A stretch of DNA of 64,000 nucleotides from Pleurodeles waltl (Eukaryota; Chordata; Amphibia; Caudata; Salamandridae). This document shows, one piece after another, positions 29,911 through 42,595 of this stretch (position 1 is its first letter; each line of letters starts with the position of its first letter). The stretch lies in NCBI RefSeq assembly GCF_031143425.1, contig NC_090439.1, forward strand, positions 640,151,465-640,215,464. The letters are read 5' to 3'. The notes beneath the pieces were generated by a model, which was given only the letters and a program-made list of their open reading frames with translations, did not search any database and was not told the DNA's origin. The translations under genes and the position numbers were made by a program.

Positions 29911-30939
29911 CGTGGGGGAACACAGAATATCAAAACAAGTGTTATTGCCCCTTGTCTTTCTCTACATTTTTTCCTTCCAAATGTAAGACAGTGTGAAGAA
30001 AAGACGTCTATTTGAGAAATGCCCTGTAATTCACATGCTAGTATGGGCACCCCGGAATTCAGAGATGTGCAAATAACCACTGCTTCTCAACACCTTATCT
30101 TGTGGCCATTTTGGAAATACAAAGGTTTTCTTGATACCTGTTTTTCACTTTTTATATTTCAGCAAGTGAATTGCTGTATACTGGGTATAGAATAAAAACC
30201 CATTGCAAGGTGCAGCTCATTTATTGGCTCTGGGTACCTAGGGTTCTTGATGAACCTACAAGCCCTATATATCCCGCAACCAGAAGCATCCAGCTGACGT
30301 AATGGTATATTGCTTTAAAAAATCTGACATTGCAGAAAAACGTTACAGAGTAAAACGTGGAGAAAAATGGCTGTTTTTTTCACCTCAATTTCAATATTTT
30401 TTTATTTCAGCTGTTATTTTCTGTTGGAAACACTTGTAGGATCTACACAAATGACCCCTTGCTGAATTCAGAATTTTGTCTACTTTTCAGAAAGGTTTCT
30501 TACCCATTTCAGTCACTAACTGGAAGGAGGCTGAAAGCACAAAAAATAGTATAAATGGGGTATGTCCCAGTAAAATGTCAAAATTGTATTGAAAAATTGG
30601 GTTTTCTAATTCAAGTCTGCCTGTTCCTGAAAGATGGGAAGATGGTGATCTTGCCACCGCAAACCCTTTGTTGATGACATTTTCAGGGAACAAACCACAA
30701 ACCGCCTTCTGCAGCCCTTTTTTCCACTGTATTTTGGCTAATTTCTTGGTCTCCTTCAGGGGAACCCACAAAGTCTGGGTACCTCTAGAATCCCTATGAT
30801 GTTGGAAGAAAAGGACGCACATTTGGCGTGGGTAGCTTATGTGAACAAAAAGTTATGAGGGCCTAAGCGCGAACTTCCCCAAATAGCCAAAAAAAGGTTC
30901 GGCACAGGAGGGGAAAAGGACTGGCAGCGAAGGGGTTAA

Positions 30940-32506
30940 ATCATTGACAATCTGTGTCAAGAATTGGAGTTTAACTTCATCACCAATATTTTAGATCCAA
31001 CTTTCAGTTATGTATATTTTGAACCCCAAATCACCAGAATGGGAGCCAAAATAACCATATTGGCAGAAGATGTACCATTTTATTGAACAATTCCCATTCC
31101 TACTCCCCATCCCTGTATGTAAAGCTCCAAACTACTCGTCAACCCAGTACACAATATCCCTTTCATCTAACACCCCAAATAACCATACGAAAGAATACTA
31201 CTGCCTAAACTAATGTCTCTATCTTTCTTCATGTTAAACATACTATCACTCATAATAATCTGGGATTTACAGAAATGCATGAGCTGCAGCACATATCAGT
31301 TCACTTCCCTCATTTGTACAATTAATTTGTACAATTCATTATGTTTGAGCTATGACACTCTTAAATTGTTTCTGAGAGTTAGATTCCTTCATGGTCCTCC
31401 AATTATCTATGTCTCTATGGTAGTGCTCTTCCCCCGTCTCCAGTATGCACAATGCAATTTTTTGGGGAGCCCAGTTTGCTGGGCCCCCACTTTTTTATGG
31501 TCATCAAATATATTTTCTTCCATGACTCTTTTTCTTTTCTTCCTGCCTCAGCCTGTTTGGAAGAGGAGTTTTCCTACTCTGTAATCACCAGCCATCAATT
31601 CAATACCATGCACCTTCTGGACTTAAATTGTCAGGTTTTTCCATGCCTCACTGCCGGAGCTTAAATAGTGATGATAGGATATGGAATCCAGGGTGAAAGG
31701 AAGGATGTCAAACTGGGCTTCTTTTTCATTTAGTCTATGAGCAACATGAAAAGGGATGTAGAAAAGTCTTAAGCACCCCTTCCCAAGATGTTGGTCTGCT
31801 CATATATATTTTTTGAGGTTCTCAATGTAAGATGAAGTAGATCCGTTGCTGTTTCAGTCATATATCAAGAAGGCAATCACAAGAGGTGGATGCAATGCAA
31901 CACAATAATACCCTTACGTTTTGTCTCCTTCCTTGCTCTTTGCTGCTATTTTTGTCACATTGTTTTGATTCCATTAGGTTGATCTTATGCCGGATTCTAG
32001 ACTCTAAATTATGGTTTGTCTCAGGAGGATTTTGGTGACTTGCTGATTCCTTGATTAATCTTGAACTTCAGATAAGACCTACATGATTTCCAAGTGAATG
32101 CAGATGGGACTTAACAGGCCTTCTCAGCATCAAGTCCTTGACATTTATAGGGCACAGATCCTTGTTTTCTATCTAATGGAAAATTGTCCCCCTGCCTCAA
32201 TAATCATAAGAAAATAGGCTATGATGGGACTGAAAGTGGCACCAAGCAGTGAATTGAGAACCAGTGTCCTGTGAGCTCTCAAATCAGAGAAAAATAATGT
32301 CAGCCTCCTCACCTCAAGTATAATTTTAACTCTCTCCTCAATAAATAGTTCCATGCTCAGGACTTTCACGTAAATCAGTAAAACCTACAATATTTTGCCT
32401 ACGTCTGCCTTCTGTATCTACCCATCACAGAGGAGTTGTTAAAAAATCAAGGTATAACTCAAAAGTTGTTTCACACAGGCCCTGGGTTGCTTTATATCTG
32501 AGACTA
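30940..32506. other. Unassigned
   Basis: AT-rich unique-looking DNA. No domain, terminal repeat or internal match found. The 123-codon plus frame at 31213-31584 has hydrophobic runs but no recognisable family. Confidence 0.35.
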
Positions 32507-33036
32507 AGGCCCTCACTATGTACATGGCGGTCGAGACCGCCACCCCGGTGGCGGTCATTACTGCCACCGGCATGGCGGTCTCGACCACCATATAATTAAC
32601 AAGGAAAGACCGCCCCAGGTGGTCCTCCAGCACCGCCAGGCAGCCTGACGATGGCGGATTACATTATCCGACAGGGCAGGGCTTCCGGATAATGTACCCT
32701 GTTTCCCCCAGCCTTTTCCCCGCCAGGGAAAGGCTGGGGGAAGGGGTGCTCCGGGGCCCCCTTGCAGTGTCCCGTCGTGCAGGTCACTGCCCGATTTACG
32801 GGCAGTGATCTGCGCGACGGGTGTTGCTGCACCTGCCACACACCAACATTGGCGCCGCTGTCTATGTTAAGGCCCTTTTCCCTGCTGGGCCGGCGGGCGG
32901 AAACATTGTTTCCGCCCGCCGGCCCAGCAGGGAAAACATTATACGGCCAGCAGGGGGGTCGTCGTGCCGGCGGTCTTCTGTTGACTGCCAGCGCTGATCT
33001 CGGCGGTCTTTATCGCCGAGATCATAATGAGGGCCT
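32507..33036. mobile_element. Second chain-of-hairpins MITE, 530 bp
   Basis: Ends AGGCCCTCACTATG and CATAATGAGGGCCT are inverted repeats. Inside are several hairpins. The largest is a long stem at about 32881-32933 (CCCTGCTGGGCCGGCGGGCG and its complement around AAACATTGTTT). Others are a GGATAATGT/ACATTATCC pair near 32660-32695 and a CCCCCAGCCTTTCCC-type pair near 32705-32745. It shares GCGCGACGGGTG and the overall plan with 26115-26744, so the two probably belong to one superfamily. Confidence 0.82.
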
Positions 33037-33284
33037 ATGTCACGGAACTCTGTCTCTGTTGTCCCATCTCTCATTATTTTTTTTTTCAATTTGAACTGTA
33101 GCACGTTTAATATTGATGGTGTAAATTTTATGTTCCAGAACATTTTCAGAAATTGTCTCCCCCAAGAGGATAGCAAAGTTCCCTTCACCATGTCCCCTTG
33201 AGTTCCAGAAAAACTGCATATTTCTCCAGTTTTTTGCCACGTTTTATCCCCCAGTCTGTTTGTTTCTGTCCATCGTGACACTGA

Positions 33285-34195
33285 GGCCCTATTTTATGAA
33301 AAATGACGCACAAATGTTGTGTATCAAAACTTTTTGTGTGAGCTAACGCCATTCTTTAGAGCCATCTGTTCACCATATTTATGAAATGACGCATGAGGGC
33401 ACTAAGGAATGGCTAGCGTCCTGAAAAATTACGCTAGCCAGGACTGGATGGCGGTAGAAAAAATGGCACTAGGCAGATTAGAGGCGAAATATATGCCGCT
33501 AGTCAGCCAAGCGTCATTTTTTTGACATCCAAAGTACCAAAAAATTACTCCTGTCTAGATACAGACAGGAATCATTACCACAACCCCAGTACCGACAACT
33601 GGGGACCAGTGTCCTCAGGACCATCCAAACAGACCCAGTGCCAGCCAGGGGCCACATGTAAGTCGCTCCCAGTAGCACTTAACAGTAAAACATATATACT
33701 TACACACACTTACCTGGGATGTGCTCCCTCCTCCAGTAGTGTCCCTGTGGTGTGGGTGGGGGTGATGCTGGGGCTGGAGTGGGCATCTATGTGTCCAAAA
33801 TAGGGACACCATGGTGGAATCCATTGTGTTTCCCTTTGAAAATGTGCCTAACTGCACTTTAACGCCTGTTCTGACCAGGCATTAAATTCTGACGCTAATC
33901 GGGATTAGTGTAATTTTCTGGGTCCGCTATCTAGTTGTGCATCGTTTTAGTGTTGGGAGGTAAATATGGCACTTGGGGGCTAGCTTCATTTTTAGGACAG
34001 GAAAGCTATCTTGCATCTCATTGTCGCAATGAGACTCAGGGTGGGTTTGCGCTCCCTAAAAATGGTGCTAACTACAATATTTTGACGCTAGACAGGTCTA
34101 GCATCAAAATATAAATATGGAGTTAAGTTAGCAATGCTTTACTGTAAAAAAGAAAATTACGCTACAGCGACGCTAACTTTTCATAAATATGTGCC
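33285..34195. mobile_element. MITE of 911 bp with 3-bp target duplication TGA
   Basis: Left end GGCCCTATTTTATGAAAA and right end TTTTCATAAATATGTGCC are inverted. TGA is at 33282-33284 and again at 34196-34198. The interior has GACGCTA / TAGCGTC-type short inverted motifs (33360-33510, 34080-34175). No transposase. Confidence 0.78.
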
Positions 34196-34198
34196 TGA

Positions 34199-35670
34199 GT
34201 CTCTCTGCAGTGTGCAGATGACAAATCATCCTATGTATAACTCCTTTACCACTGTTGGAGCCTATGTCACATAATGTTGATCAAGTGAATCTGTTTTGAC
34301 GATCTGATGGCTTGCATTTATACATTTATACACAGCCATCAATAAATAGCCTTGCTCTGAGTCTTTGGCTTCATATCTAGCAGTCAAACAGCGAGAGGAT
34401 CCAGAATATCTGTTCCAGTCAATAGGCCCATCGATCACAACATTGAAGGCTGGCCTCACCACCACAGACCTGAAAACAGTTAGGCAGGCCTATACTTTAG
34501 CAATCTGTTTTTTCAATCAATGTCTTACTCTTAGATTATACACTTCAGTGGGCACTCACAGCATTCCCATTTTATCTTTGGATCTTCCAGCTACATCCAT
34601 TTGGGGCATACTTGCCGTTGTGTCATTTCCTGTGGCCTCACATCCTTCACTGCTGCTGTTTAGCCCTTTTTACATTTGATGATGGCCATCTAGGACCTTC
34701 AAAGATGCTGTTGTCAGGTATTCAATATTCAGCCTGTGTCTCAGCCACCCACACTTCAAGCATAGGACTCTCCTATTGTAAGGCCGCTACTGCTCCACCA
34801 CTGTCCTTCTGATGCATCCAAGTAGCCATGCCACTAGAATTTGGTCATTTTGCTCTACACATGACCTTGAACCTGTGGCAATACATTTTTTCTCCCTATT
34901 TCTTTTACCTGTACTTAATGAATAGTGACATATCTGAGCAATAGCACACCATTAAATAAGTGAGGAAAACAAAAGCAAACAAATATCAGAGTCATGCATT
35001 GCTGTTTTTTAGGCTGGAAACACTGAGGCTGACCCTCTCTGACTTAAAATTCTCCAAACTCCCATATGAAGGAAACTGAGAGACACCATTCCTGGTCTGG
35101 TGCCCGTATCCAACTTATCATCGTGTATACATCATTCTGAAACTGGCTGCTTCATTGGAATCAGAATCAAACATGTCCAAATAATTTGCGAGATTCATAA
35201 ACAGCTGTGCCAGCTATGGAGAACAGGAAATTATAGGCAGGAAACTGTGTCTGAGTGCTACATAGAGGCCAGAACAAGAATAGAAAGCCTGACCTTCTTG
35301 CTTCCTCAAGTGCATGTGAGATAAAGAAAGTAAGCACAGTTTAACAGTAGTGCATAAAATACATAGCTTTGGCATGTGACTACAATGATTTCTGCCTTTA
35401 CATAAAAAGGAGTGACCTCATCCTTATGGGGCATTTCATTTACATATCCAACTCTGACAACTCTATTGGTTTGTTATAAGGACTCACCTACTGGGTTTTT
35501 CAGTTCATTGGCATGTTGGTATGTATGTCTGATTGAAAGCACTGATGCACCAAATAAGTGCAGGTATTAGAGGTAATACCCTCATTTTCATGGATTTCAG
35601 GAGTTTGGTCATGAGGAAAGCCAAGTGACCTAGTTTGGGCACAACAAGGCTGAAGCATGGTTGTATGATG
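34199..35670. other. Unassigned
   Basis: No coding motif or repeat structure recognised. The open frames of 60-104 codons are uninformative. Confidence 0.35.
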
Positions 35671-35674
35671 GGAG

Positions 35675-36440
35675 CGCGAATGCAATTACCACAATTTCCT
35701 TTACAACGTGGTAAATATTTCCTTTACAACGTGGTAAATACAGCGCATTCATCATTACAACAAATGCACTTACAACAAACGTTTTTTACCACGAAAATGT
35801 TTTTATAAAGGCATGATTGCTAACGACATGCGTGGTAGAAAATAAAATTGTAAGTATAACCCCTATATATATGCATACATATATATATATATATATATAT
35901 ATAAATATATATATATATATCCAACACATAACGCCACCTCAGTTCGAAAAATGAAACGCCTCGTAGACAATGAACCGCGCCTCAAATCCACACAGCGTAT
36001 TTTATTTTGATAGCAGCATGACAGCAGCAAAATTAAACCAACGTGATTCGGAGCCCTCGCTCCTTGATCACGGGTTCGGGTAATCCCACCCTAAAATCTA
36101 AAAATGTCCTTACCCCCCCGAAACCCATACCCACCCTAAAACTCTATACATATCATTAACCACTTAATACTTATCTGCAAAACCTTTACCATGCATACAC
36201 CTTTACCATTCATGTCTTTACAAAATAAAAAAATAGTACTTACCTGCAAAACTATTACTACACATTTACCTTTACCATTCATGCCTTTAGAACGAAATGT
36301 GTTGTAAAGGCATGCGTAGTAAAGGTATATTCGTAGTAAATGCATGCTCAGCAAAGGCATATTCATGGTAATGGCATTGTTGTTAATACATTCTGTAGTA
36401 AATGCATCGTTGTTAACAATATTTTTCCAGACGCATGTAG
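35675..36440. repeat. Region of short inverted motifs with a TA microsatellite
   Basis: TTTACAACGTGGTAAATA occurs twice in tandem (about 35700 and 35724). Related short motifs, TACCACG, ACCATTCATG(C/T)CTTTA and GTAGTAAA(T/G)GCAT, recur on both strands up to 36430. A (TA)n tract at about 35875-35920 interrupts it. It may be a MITE with subterminal repeats; its ends are not clear. Confidence 0.5.
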
Positions 36441-37509
36441 AGCAGAGCCTTGATACACAGCACAAAACAAACCTCTATATTATCAAGAACCTGTTTGTAA
36501 CATTGTGTGGGGGCCCATAAATAAGAAGTACAACTAGTGTGTTTGGATACCCTGAGGCAATTTTAAAATGTAGATCCCTTACTCTTTTACAATAAGATAC
36601 CACACAAAGCGTTCCCTAGAATAGATTAGGTTGACCCCACCCAGTTACAACTTCTGTATCTGTGTGGAGGACTCGATGATGAAGCATGCCACTGAACTGG
36701 ATTTGAAAAACTCAGTGGGTGAGAGTAGTGATAAAAAAATCAATAGAATTGTCAAAGTGGGACACATAAAAAATGCCCCATAAAGACGTGGCCACTCCCT
36801 TTTGATGCTAATGGTATATAGTGTGCAAGCAGAGTAAATACACGTACACACTTCTAACTCCCTCTTTGTGACTGAATCCACTGCTTTCTGCAACACACGC
36901 AGTGGTGGCACAAGGACAGGAATTAAGGAAATGACATCAAGTCCTATGAAGCTGAAAACCAAGGCTAAGGAACAAGTAATATATTGGAGAAGACATCACC
37001 GCAGATTTCACCTGACATTTCTAAATAGGATGGGAATATTTCCAAAGCCTTTATTAACCTAGATAGACTCTGAATAGCCCCAATGATGACCTCAGATGAA
37101 GAAATATGGATTGAACAGGAGCATTCGCAACATCAGGCATAGCAAACTCCAGAGGCTTGAACCTGGCAAGATCTCTGTCAGATATCCATGCAAGACCACC
37201 ATTCAAATTCAAGTGATACAGAAGCTAAGCCCAATGGAAGCAAAGTAAGGATACTAGTGCCTTCACACACTAATGAGTGTGTAGCACCAAACAAACACCC
37301 ATGACACTTGCTATTCATCCATCCCTGCCATTATAGCAGATGAGGCAGTACTCAGAAACAGAAGGCAAAAGTTAAGTTGCTCTAACATGGAAGCACAAAT
37401 CTAATTATTATAGAAAAAGGCAGAACATAGAGCACTCCTCTCTCTTTTTTTCAGTATCAGCACCTGGTCATGCCTGTCTGCCTGGTAGCTCAGGAGAACA
37501 AAGCAAGGT
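36441..37509. other. Unassigned
   Basis: Nothing recognised; small open frames only. Confidence 0.35.
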
Positions 37510-39752
37510 TGTTGGTCTCGGCCTTTTTTGCAGGATCATCCCCAAAGTTTTTGCCTTCATCCATCTGTTTTCTGAACTCATTTTTGTTGGCATTTAGGAC
37601 TCTGTGGTCTTTACCATTGCTAAAGTGCTGTTACTCCCTCCTTAAAAGATGAGAGAATTAGCTTATACCCAATTAGCATATTTAATTTACGTTTAAGTCG
37701 CTAGTAAAATGATACTACAGATAAAATTAATACTATTACTTGACCTGCATCACTGGCTGTGCCACCCAATTATGTAGCCTTGCAAACATGTCTCAGGTCT
37801 ACCATTACAGAGCCTGTGTGTGCAGTTTAAACTGCCATGTCGACCCGGCAATGTAAACCCTTTGCCAAGCCCAAACTATCCGTTTTAATAGATGAAAGTC
37901 ACCCGTAAGGTAGGCCTGGGACAGCACATAGGGCAGGGTGAGTGTATATAAAAATTAGGACATGTACTTTTAGGTATTACATTTCCTTGTAGTGATAAAC
38001 TCTTGAAGGCACCTTATTACATTTTTATAAGTGTAATTTCCAAATGGGAACATGTAACTAGTTCATGTTTGGTGACTCTGGAGTTGTGATCAAACATCAT
38101 AACTTATGGTGAAATGGGAATTTATATCACAATTTTGAATAGTCTACTTTTAGAAAGTTGACATTTTCCTGCCCTAACCATTTTGTGCTTTCAGCTTGTC
38201 TCTGGGTCACTTGACTGGGTGTAGTTTACAGCTGGAGTGTGTGCATTCCTTCTGTACAGCCATACACAGTGGGGAGATAAGTTGTGACTGGATGGACCAT
38301 CATTTGCTGGATGAGAGGAAGCAGCTGGGCTCAGCCCCACTTCGACTTGTATAGGCTGTGTCCTGTGTCCGCACAACGGGCTGCATACCCCCTGTAGTTA
38401 GTTGGGAGCCAGAGCCTGGAAAGCAGGAATTCTGTGCACTTCAAAGGCATGCCTCTAGAAGCTTCACCCTACTTTAAAATGCACAACTGGTTATAAATAC
38501 TGGACCTCAGAAACCAACTCTTCAGCACACTTCCGGACCTGTGGATACTCTGCCCGAAAGAAGGACTGCTGTTCTGCTACAAGGGCTGCCACTCTGCTAG
38601 ACTGCTGATGCCACTCTGCTGGATGGCTGCTCTGGAGGATAGCTACTCTGCTGTGCTGACCTGCTTTGATTTTGCTTGGGTGACAAGGATTGGACCTGGG
38701 TCTCAAACCTAGCACCAGAGTCACTCCACGGGCTAGTTGGTCGTCCTTCTGGTCTGAAGCCTCAGAGACACAACAGGCTTCCAACCAACATTGCACCTGT
38801 ACCTAGACTTGCCATCTGTGAGTCCAGCCTGCCAAGTGGTGCCACCACAGTCCTGGACCCTAGAAGTGGGTCTAAGTTGCTCTGCCTGTCCTTGGATCCA
38901 GCGGAAAGGACGCATCTCCTCTGCTGCGTTGCGCAAACATGAGCAGAACCAACGCATCATTGCTGCTGCGTGGATTGGACTCATCATAAAGGCATGCATT
39001 ACTGCCTCATCAGAACTGCCACTGTGCAAGACATCCTTAACACAGGCCCTCATTGATAGCAGCCTCAACCGCAATGATGTACTTAGCATTTCAGCCTTGC
39101 AGCTCCCCAGAACCGACACATTGCCCCGACTGTGTAGTGCATCCTCGACACCGGACTTCACAATACAAGCCGCGCCAATTGGATCCTCAATGATGATGCA
39201 GACTCTCGCATCACAGCCTTGCCGCATTTCGGATTTGACACATCGCTTTGGCTGCACAACGCATATTCGACTCAGATCCTCACAATGCTCCACAAACCAA
39301 GACTTAATGTACTGTGTTCAGCAGGCCTAACTGGGTCCCTGTATCTGGCCCGCACTCCATCACGGTCAGCCTGAACTTGTGTCTTTGTCCCTGTTCGGCA
39401 TGATCAGATAACCACAGTTGGCACTTCTGATGTTTGGTGCTATTTTTACCAAAATCTTCTAAACTAAATATACCTGGTTTTACTGATTGGATTTTTGCTG
39501 TTGCAGTCTTGTTTTATTTATGAAAGATAACTCTATTTTTCTAGGTTGGTATGGGATCCTTTTTGTATGATGTTTTTACTTTGTTTGAAGTGTTGCACAA
39601 ATACTTTACCCATTACCTCTAAGTTAATCCTGACTGCTCTGTGTCAAGCTACCAGAGGGTTGAGCAGAGGTTAATTTAGAGTTGACTTGTGCATCACCCT
39701 GACAAGGATTGTGGTTGGTCCCTGACCAGGGCTCACAAGCAAAGGAAGCCTT
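37510..39752 (+). mobile_element. Long LTR, same superfamily, opposite orientation
   Basis: Begins TGTTGGTCTCGG and continues TTTTTTGCAGGATCATCCCC, the diverged reverse complement of the end of the LTR at 9380-9413. It then matches the rest in order: the CTGTGTGTGCAGTTT block (about 37815), a CACCCGTAAGG block (about 37900), a TATA box at 38492-38499, a CpG-bearing middle (38900-39260) and the GTCAAGCTACCAGAGGG block (about 39645). The far end (expected TCTAACA) is missing, where the LINE tail at 39753 starts. No internal region follows. It is a solo or truncated LTR. The 179- and 186-codon overlapping frames at 38733-39330 are not convincing genes. Confidence 0.78.
38492..38499 (+). promoter_or_regulatory. 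TATA box of the opposite-facing LTR
   Basis: TATAAATA at the position equivalent to the TATA boxes at 8387 and 14544. Conservation of place across diverged copies supports it as the LTR promoter. Confidence 0.5.
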
Positions 39753-40407
39753 TTTGTAATTGTAATTGTAATAGTATTTATATAGCGCTTACTAGCCCTG
39801 ATAAAACGTCGAAGCGCTTTTCGGCGAGTAGCACCCTACTTCGGAACCGAAAAGGAATTAGTGGTGGATTAGTATAGGGAAATATGAGTACAGTTTTAGT
39901 ATTATTATGAGTTAATTTGAGCTGCGGATATGTGAGTTTGTTAGTTGGATTGACTGGAGTAATGGAGGGGTGAGGAAGGAAAGAATCCAGAAGTGTTAAT
40001 TGGGAGTACATGGTAATAGGATTTAGGCTTGGGATGAGTAAAGGGGGGATGGAGGAGGGAAGTGTCTGTGGAAAGGGTTAGGGAGATCATAGTAGCAGGG
40101 TGAGATAAATGAGGGTGAATTTAGTAGGGTTGTTTGGGAGATCATGGTAGTAAAGTGAGGTTTGGGTGCGTTAGATGTGGAAGAGGAGGGAAGAGCTTAG
40201 GCAGGGTTATTTAGGAGATGAAAGTAGTAAATGGATTTGGAATAAGTCAGAGTGGGAATGGAAGATAGATTGATAGAGACATGACATATGGTGATGGGTA
40301 GACAAAGTGTGATATAAAATAAGAGCAGGGATTCATAAGTATCTAATATAACAACTTATCTAGGAGTTATGCAATGAACTATGAACATGTTAAGCATAGA
40401 ATAACAT

Positions 40408-40466
<59 letters not shown>

Positions 40467-40880
40467 TACATACACACATGAATACACACACATATGCACA
40501 CATATATGTACATAGATATACATATTTAAACCATGAGTAAATATGCATTAGTTAAACAGGTTTGAAGAGTATGTGTATGGTTTATTGTTATGACATAGTA
40601 CCAATACATATTTTCTAAAGAACTATATATAACTAGAATATACACATAATCAGATAAAAAATATTTATCAACATAGGCATATGCAGTCCATAGCTGTTTG
40701 AATATGGTGGTTATGAAGGAAAGAGACAACTCTTGAGTAGTTATCTGAAGACAACATAATTATCTGTGCCTCTTATAATTGGTGGGAATTAATTCCATAG
40801 TTTGGCTGTTTGAATGGAGAAGGATGTACCACTTATAGTCTTTTTGTTGTATGGTGGTGTTCTAAGGCGGGGTGCCAATC
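39753..40880 (-). other. LINE 3' UTR and tail
   Basis: Noncoding. It starts with the tail (TTGTAATTGTAATTGTAATA on plus) and the conserved TATTTATATAGCGCTTACTAG segment, includes a GA-rich stretch and a (TA)n/(CA)n tract at about 40406-40490, and reaches the coding end. The conserved part also opens the copy at 46790. Confidence 0.75.
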
Positions 40881-40881
40881 T

Positions 40882-41232
40882 TTAGCGGAGGTTTCTTTGT
40901 TGAATGTATTTGTTTATTTTGTTTCTGATAAGAAGTAGTCCTGTTCCATGTATGGCTTTGTGGGTGATACGAAGCAGCTTGAAGTTGCATCTTCTGGCAA
41001 TGGGTAACCAGTGTAGTGCTCCCAAGGCAGGGGAGATGTGGGTTTGTGGCTTTACATGTAATAGTAGCCTGGCTGCGGAGTTCTGAAAACGTTGTAGTTT
41101 TTTCATAATAGATAGAGATGATCCATGGTAGAGGCCATTGGCATAATCCAGTTTGGATAGTGCAAGTGAGATAGTAGCTTGCACCTTGTGTGGAAATCCG
41201 AGGTGGGGGAAGATGCGTCGTAGAGTCTGCAA
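40882..41232 (-). pseudogene. LINE RT C-terminal domain
   Basis: Contains LSKLDYANGLYHGSS, QNSAARLLL and LHWLPIARRCNFKLL, the conserved post-RT block of CR1/L2/Rex1-group proteins (LDYCNALL...VQNAAARLL...LHWLPV). It is in a different frame from the RT core upstream. Confidence 0.88.
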
Positions 41233-42425
41233 GGTGTTAAGCTTGTTCGTGCTAATTTGTCCACTTGGGCATTCATTGTTAACTTGGAGTCCATGGTGAT
41301 TCCAAGGTTTTTAACTTCCTTGGATAATTGAGGAGGTGGTCCGAGATCATCAGGACAGGCGCACATTGGGTCATAATTTTTCCAGTCACCACATATGAGT
41401 ATTTCTGTTTTGGAGGCATTTAGTTTGAGATGGCTCCAAGTCACCCACTTATCAACGGCTCTGAGGCAACTGAAGATTTGTGAGTTTTCAATGTTTTGGG
41501 GGCATTCTAATTTAAGTAGCATTTGTGTGTCAACTGCATAGTTGCAGCATGTGAGATGAAAAGCATTGATGAGTTCTGGTAATGATATCATGTAGATGTT
41601 GAACAGTAAAGGTGAGATGATTGATCCTTGGGGGACCCCTGCTTTTGTGAGGTAGGGCTTGGACAAAAAGGGGATGAATAGATGATATTAGTTCTTTTTT
41701 GAAGGTAGGATGTAATCCAGTCGAGAGCAGTCCCTTCTATGCCGGCTTCGTGGAGTCTTCGAATTAGGGTGTCATGGTCAACCGTATCAAAGGCAGCCAA
41801 GAGGTCCAAGAGAAGTAGTGCAGCAACTCCATTGCGGTCGACTATGTTTTTAAGATCATCCCAGAGTGCCGATTCAGTGCCTCTTCCTGGGCAGAATCCA
41901 TTTTAGAAGTCTGAAAGTATAGAATTATCTTCAGTGAATTGTGACATCTGGTTGAATGCTGCTCTTTCTATGAGTTTGCCCAGGAAAGGTCCATTTGTGA
42001 TTGGTCTGTAGTTGTTGGAGTCCTGCGGGTCTAGTTTTTTTTTTTTTTAATAACAGTCGTATGTATGCCTTTTTCAGGTCTTCAGGAAAAGTTCCTGTAG
42101 TTAAAGAGTTGTTGAAGATTCTTCTTACAGGTGTGGCAGCAGAAGGAGATAAAAGAATGTTCTTGAAGATGTGTGGTGGGCAAGGGTCAGAAGGGCAACC
42201 GGAAGGTCTGCTTGCTTTGACCAAATCCATAAATTCACCTTGTGATATTTGTTTGAAGGACTGTAGAGGCTGGGTTGATTTATTCTTAGAGGGTATTTTG
42301 GGAAAGAGGTTGGTACTGATGGTTTTCTTCTGTTTTAAACAGGAGTCCAATGTGTCTGCCTTGGTTGTGTAATGAGTTGCCAGTTTGTTTGTGAAATCCT
42401 GAGTAGTGAGATGAAGTCCTTCCAT
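41103..42425 (-). pseudogene. LINE reverse transcriptase core, catalytic Asp lost
   Basis: Visible in order: ASRPSGCPSDPCPPHIF and TGTFPEDLKKAYIRLLLKKK (42425-41931, then a frameshift), LLAAFDTVDHDTLI (41809 downward), GVPQGSIISPLLFNIYM (from about 41640) and LNASKTEIL (about 41420). The catalytic box, normally YADDTQ, is YAVDTQ (about 41530), so one metal-binding Asp is gone. Between the blocks are at least two frame changes. Confidence 0.9.
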
Positions 42426-42595
42426 GCATGTAGGTTTTTGAAATTCATTGAGAATTTTATAAAATTCTTCGGTTGCAGATTTAGCATTTTGAATTCTGTC
42501 TGAGTGGTACCTTTTTTAGCTTTTTTGATAGATGATTTGTATATTCTGTTAAGTTTGTGTAGCTACAGTTTGTCTTGACTGTTGTTTGTTTTGAG

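Larger units (their letters stand above)
26792..30935 (+). mobile_element. TTAA-flanked DNA element, copy 1 (left end missing)
   Basis: The right end reads GGCAGCGAAGGGG followed by TTAA (30936-30939), the mirror of the left end of copy 2 (50320 onward). The body is shared with copy 2 in reverse order: a hairpin array (26800-28200), then about 378-bp repeats (28700-29900), then a unique 1-kb end. The left terminal repeat seen in copy 2 (CACTTCTGTGCCG) is absent, so about 0.45 kb is missing where it meets the ERV LTR. TTAA targets suggest a piggyBac- or Kolobok-type family. No transposase is present. Confidence 0.75.

Noticed and set aside
31213..31664. Possible small membrane protein (123 codons)
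   Set aside because: Hydrophobic only because of T-rich DNA. No family, no supporting splice or promoter signals.
32169..32633. Minus-strand frames suggestive of membrane segments (EERVKIILEV, AVMTATGVAVSTAMY)
   Set aside because: Short, and the second lies partly inside the hairpin MITE starting at 32507, so composition explains it.
38733..39330. Overlapping frames of 186 and 179 codons
   Set aside because: On opposite strands within an LTR-related segment, with no recognisable domain. The region corresponds to the GC-rich middle of the other LTRs.
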